The notes under the pieces are model-generated. The model searched no databases. It was not told the origin of the DNA and saw only the letters and a list, made by a program, of their open reading frames with translations. Both the position numbers and the translations under genes were made by a program. Below are positions 7,078-9,395 of a DNA stretch of 9,395 nt, piece after piece. Location: assembly GCA_016199015.1 (NCBI GenBank), contig JACQHN010000441.1, forward strand, positions 1-9,395, read 5' to 3'. Source of the stretch: Nitrospira defluvii (GTDB taxonomy: Bacteria; Nitrospirota; Nitrospiria; Nitrospirales; Nitrospiraceae). Within the stretch, counting starts at the first letter, position 1; the number at the start of each line of letters is the position of its first letter.

Positions 7078-7425
7078 GTGGCAGGCGATGCGTTGAAAGC
7101 GACCGATGCGACGTGGGACGAGGATGTCATGAAGGCATCCGACTTAGTCATGGTGGATTTTTGGGCGGTCTGGTGCGGGCCATGCCAGATGGTCGCTCCC
7201 ATCGTCGATGAATTGGCGACAGAATATGCGGGCAAGATCAAGGTCCGCAAGCTCAATACAGATGAGAATCCAGAAATCGCGGGTCGGTACCAGGTGATGA
7301 GCATTCCGACGATTCTCTTTTTTAAGAACGGTCAAGCGGTGGAGCGGTTGGTGGGCGCGCGGCCGAAGCGCCAGTTTAGAGAAATCATCGATTCACTCCT
7401 AGCTCAACATTCCGGCGCTGCTTAG
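7078..7425 (+). CDS. trxA: Thioredoxin
   Basis: A 115-residue cytoplasmic thioredoxin, which reduces protein disulfides using electrons from thioredoxin reductase. The active site WCGPC places the redox cysteines at C33 and C36. The buried aspartate D27 (VDFWA) and the cis-proline P77 (SIPT) are in their conserved places, and the C-terminal FFKNGQAVERLVGA segment is typical. No signal peptide is present. Start is GTG at 7078, supported by the Shine-Dalgarno AAGGAGG 7 bp upstream. The gene has its own likely promoter and leader hairpin. recN starts 18 bp after the stop, so the two are probably cotranscribed. No thioredoxin reductase gene is in the window. Confidence 0.96.
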   Translation: MAGDALKATDATWDEDVMKASDLVMVDFWAVWCGPCQMVAPIVDELATEYAGKIKVRKLNTDENPEIAGRYQVMSIPTILFFKNGQAVERLVGARPKRQFREIIDSLLAQHSGAA

Positions 7426-7443
7426 CGCCCGACGCTCAGCGGC

Positions 7444-9129
7444 ATGCTGACCGAGCTGCGCATCTCGAATTTCGGTGTGATCGAGCAGCTGGCTGTACGT
7501 TTTGGCTCTGGTTTCATTGTGTTTACCGGTGAAACCGGAGCTGGAAAATCTCTTCTTATCGATGCGGTCACCCTGCTGGTGGGGGGCCGCGCTTCCACCG
7601 ATCATATCCGTGCCCAAGCCGACGAAACCGACCTCGAAGCGGCCTTCCTGCTGTCGCCAGACCATTCCATACTCCATCTGCTCCAGGCCAAGGGGTTTGC
7701 CCGTGCCGGTGAGACGGAGATCCTCATCCGCCGGGTCATCTCCCGCACGGGGCGAAATCGAACGTACCTGAATGGCAGTCTCTGCCCGGTCCACCTTCTC
7801 GAGGAATTGGGAGGGGCGTTGGTCGATGTGCATGGTCAGCATGAGCAACAATCGCTGCTGTCGTCGTCCGCTCAGTTAGAGGCGCTGGATGCCTTCGGCC
7901 GGCTCCATTCCCTTCGGCGGGATTTTCAAGCTGCCTACAAGACTTGGCGGGAACGGATGGCCGAGCTTGAGATCGTCACTGCGCAGATTGCCCAGCGCCG
8001 AGAACGGGAAGATCTATTGCGGTTCCAATTCCAAGAGATTGCTGATGCCGGGGTGGAGGCGGGGGAGGATGTGCGGCTTGATCAGGAGCGCCCGCGTCTG
8101 ATGCACAGTCAACAGCTTGGGGAGCTGTCCGATCAACTGCACGAGTTGCTGTATGCGGGTGATCAGGGCGTCCTGAGTTTGCTTGCCTTCGCGCGCAAGG
8201 TGCTATCCAAGATGGACGCGGTCGATGCCACAACCGCCGGATGGACGAGGATCGTGGACGACACCGTGATTCCGCTGCGGGATTTGGCCGATCAGGTTCG
8301 TCAGTATCGAGATCGGGTAGAAGCCAACCCGGCCCGATTGATGGAAATCGAACAACGACTCGACCGACTTCATCGCCTGACGAAGAAGTATGGAGGATCA
8401 TTGGACGCGATGCTGGCTCTGCAAGAATCCTTGCGTGTCCAACTCGCTCAATTGGATACAGCGGAGACACACTTGCGGGCACTGGCGCGCGCCGTCGAGG
8501 ACGGTGCGCATTGTGCGCTCGAACTCGCCGGGCGGCTTTCGCGCAAGCGGAGCGAGGCAGCGAAGAAGCTCACGATTCAGGTGACCAAGGAATTGGCCGC
8601 CTTGCGAATGGACCGCACCCGTTTTGCGGTGGAGGTGTCGCCGCTATCTGGCGAGACGGGATGTGGTCAGACAGGACAGGATGCCGTTGAATTTCTGTTC
8701 TCGGCCAATCCAGGTGAGCCGCTCAAGCCGCTTGCGCGGGTGGCCTCGGGAGGAGAACTGTCTCGGGTCATGTTAGCGCTCAAGACGATTTTAGCCGAAA
8801 GTGATCAGGTTCCGGTCCTCATTTTTGATGAAGTGGATGCGGGTGTCGGGGGGGCGGTGGCAGAGGTGATGGGCGCGCGGCTTCGAGATCTTGGCCGGCA
8901 CCACCAAGTCTTGTGTGTGACGCATTTGCCTCAGGTAGGATCCCAGGCGCATGCGCACTATCTGGTGGAAAAAGAGGTTCGACAGGAGCGCACTGTCACG
9001 CACGTCCGACTGCTGAAGCCGAAGGAACGGGAAGAGGAAGTGGCGCGGATGTTGGCCGGAGTCACGGTGACGAAGAATGCGCGCGCGGCAGCGGCCGAAA
9101 TGATCGGGAACGTCAAGGACAAGCCGTAG
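7444..9129 (+). CDS. recN: DNA repair protein RecN
   Basis: RecN is an SMC-like ATPase that gathers and holds DNA ends during recombinational repair of double-strand breaks. The 561-residue length is normal. The N-terminal ABC half carries the Walker A GETGAGKS (29-36), followed by a helical, presumably coiled-coil middle (about 160-400, for example RLDQERPRLMHSQQLGELSDQ shown only in part). The C-terminal half has the ABC signature ASGGELSR (434-441) and Walker B VLIFDEVDAGVGG with D462/E463, then CVTHLPQVGSQA, the switch-histidine region. The ATG at 7444 gives the standard N-terminus (MLTELRISNFGVIE) but has no strong Shine-Dalgarno; translation may depend on coupling with trxA 18 bp upstream. 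No LexA-type operator was recognised. The gene converges on an HD-GYP gene 8 bp after its stop. Confidence 0.97.
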   Translation: MLTELRISNFGVIEQLAVRFGSGFIVFTGETGAGKSLLIDAVTLLVGGRASTDHIRAQADETDLEAAFLLSPDHSILHLLQAKGFARAGETEILIRRVISRTGRNRTYLNGSLCPVHLLEELGGALVDVHGQHEQQSLLSSSAQLEALDAFGRLHSLRRDFQAAYKTWRERMAELEIVTAQIAQRREREDLLRFQFQEIADAGVEAGEDVRLDQERPRLMHSQQLGELSDQLHELLYAGDQGVLSLLAFARKVLSKMDAVDATTAGWTRIVDDTVIPLRDLADQVRQYRDRVEANPARLMEIEQRLDRLHRLTKKYGGSLDAMLALQESLRVQLAQLDTAETHLRALARAVEDGAHCALELAGRLSRKRSEAAKKLTIQVTKELAALRMDRTRFAVEVSPLSGETGCGQTGQDAVEFLFSANPGEPLKPLARVASGGELSRVMLALKTILAESDQVPVLIFDEVDAGVGGAVAEVMGARLRDLGRHHQVLCVTHLPQVGSQAHAHYLVEKEVRQERTVTHVRLLKPKEREEEVARMLAGVTVTKNARAAAAEMIGNVKDKP

Positions 9130-9147
9130 CCGTCGGCCTAGTTGTCC
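9117..9147. terminator. Possible weak bidirectional terminator between convergent genes
   Basis: GGACAAGCCG (9117-9126) pairs with CGGC (9134-9137) and TTGTCC (9142-9147), with a 7-nt loop and a 4-nt bulge on the 3' side. The structure spans both stop codons. Neither strand shows a T-run after the stem, so it is not a canonical intrinsic terminator. The convergent position is the main reason to list it. Confidence 0.3.
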
Positions 9148-9395
9148 GGCGATGTCTTTGCGATTGCGAGGGCCGGCAACGAGGATTTGCATTCCCGCAC
9201 GACGCGGGCAAATAGTTCTGTCAACTTCGGGTCAAAGTGGGTATCCGCTTGCAGGGCAATCTGGCGGATGGCGTCATCGATGGACAGCGGAAGGCGCCCT
9301 GGCATATCGACCGTGAGGTTATCGAACGCCTGCGCAATGGCGACGATGCGCGCCAAGAGTGGAATGCCTGCGCCCTGTAGGCCGTGAGGATTGCC
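9138..9395 (-). CDS. HD-GYP-domain protein, C-terminal part (5' end outside window)
   Basis: On the - strand the frame is open from the right edge to a TAG at 9140-9138, giving the last 85 residues. They match the end of an HD-GYP domain, the family whose characterised members hydrolyse cyclic-di-GMP. The pattern is GxPHGLQGAGIPLLARI, then VAIAQAFDNLT, DMPGR and THFDPKLTELF, the usual order ARI / ADxFDALT / FDPxL. The catalytic HD residues and any sensor domain lie outside the window. The motif that is normally GYP reads GNP here (9387-9395), so activity may be altered or absent. A short tail after the domain ends ALAIAKTSPDN. The gene converges on recN. Confidence 0.8.
   Translation of the reverse strand, partial: GNPHGLQGAGIPLLARIVAIAQAFDNLTVDMPGRLPLSIDDAIRQIALQADTHFDPKLTELFARVVRECKSSLPALAIAKTSPDN

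Overview
This window looks like a housekeeping stretch of a Gram-negative, GC-rich bacterial chromosome. The genes carried, the outer-membrane LPS assembly protein LptD and the style of the protein sequences suggest a Nitrospira-like member of Nitrospirota. That assignment is inference from family resemblance and could not be checked against a database. Almost all genes lie on the + strand; one enters from the right on the - strand.

Layout: (1) 1-423, the 3' part of a NicO/UreH-type nickel transporter gene with a histidine-rich loop. (2) 644-2279, a metallo-beta-lactamase-fold hydrolase gene followed 10 bp later by accD (acetyl-CoA carboxylase beta subunit). (3) 2280-2578, a non-coding gap of about 300 bp holding a structured element with imperfect terminal inverted repeats (2352-2551) and three internal hairpins. 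(4) 2579-6954, folC, lptD and a small exported TPR-like protein, closely packed and probably cotranscribed. (5) 6955-9129, a new transcription unit with a recognisable promoter, a leader hairpin next to a strong Shine-Dalgarno, thioredoxin (trxA) and, 18 bp later, recN. (6) 9138-9395, the C-terminal end of an HD-GYP-type protein on the - strand, converging on recN with an 8-bp gap that lies inside a small inverted repeat.

The genes serve separate core functions: metal uptake, fatty-acid initiation (AccD), folate polyglutamylation (FolC), LPS export to the outer membrane (LptD), disulfide redox (TrxA) and double-strand-break repair (RecN). accD next to folC is a common bacterial arrangement, seen for example in E. 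coli; here the inverted-repeat element separates them. No CRISPR array, tRNA, rRNA, transposase gene or prophage gene was seen. The item most worth a second look is the structured inverted-repeat element between accD and folC, followed by the trxA leader and the GNP variant of the HD-GYP motif at the right edge.
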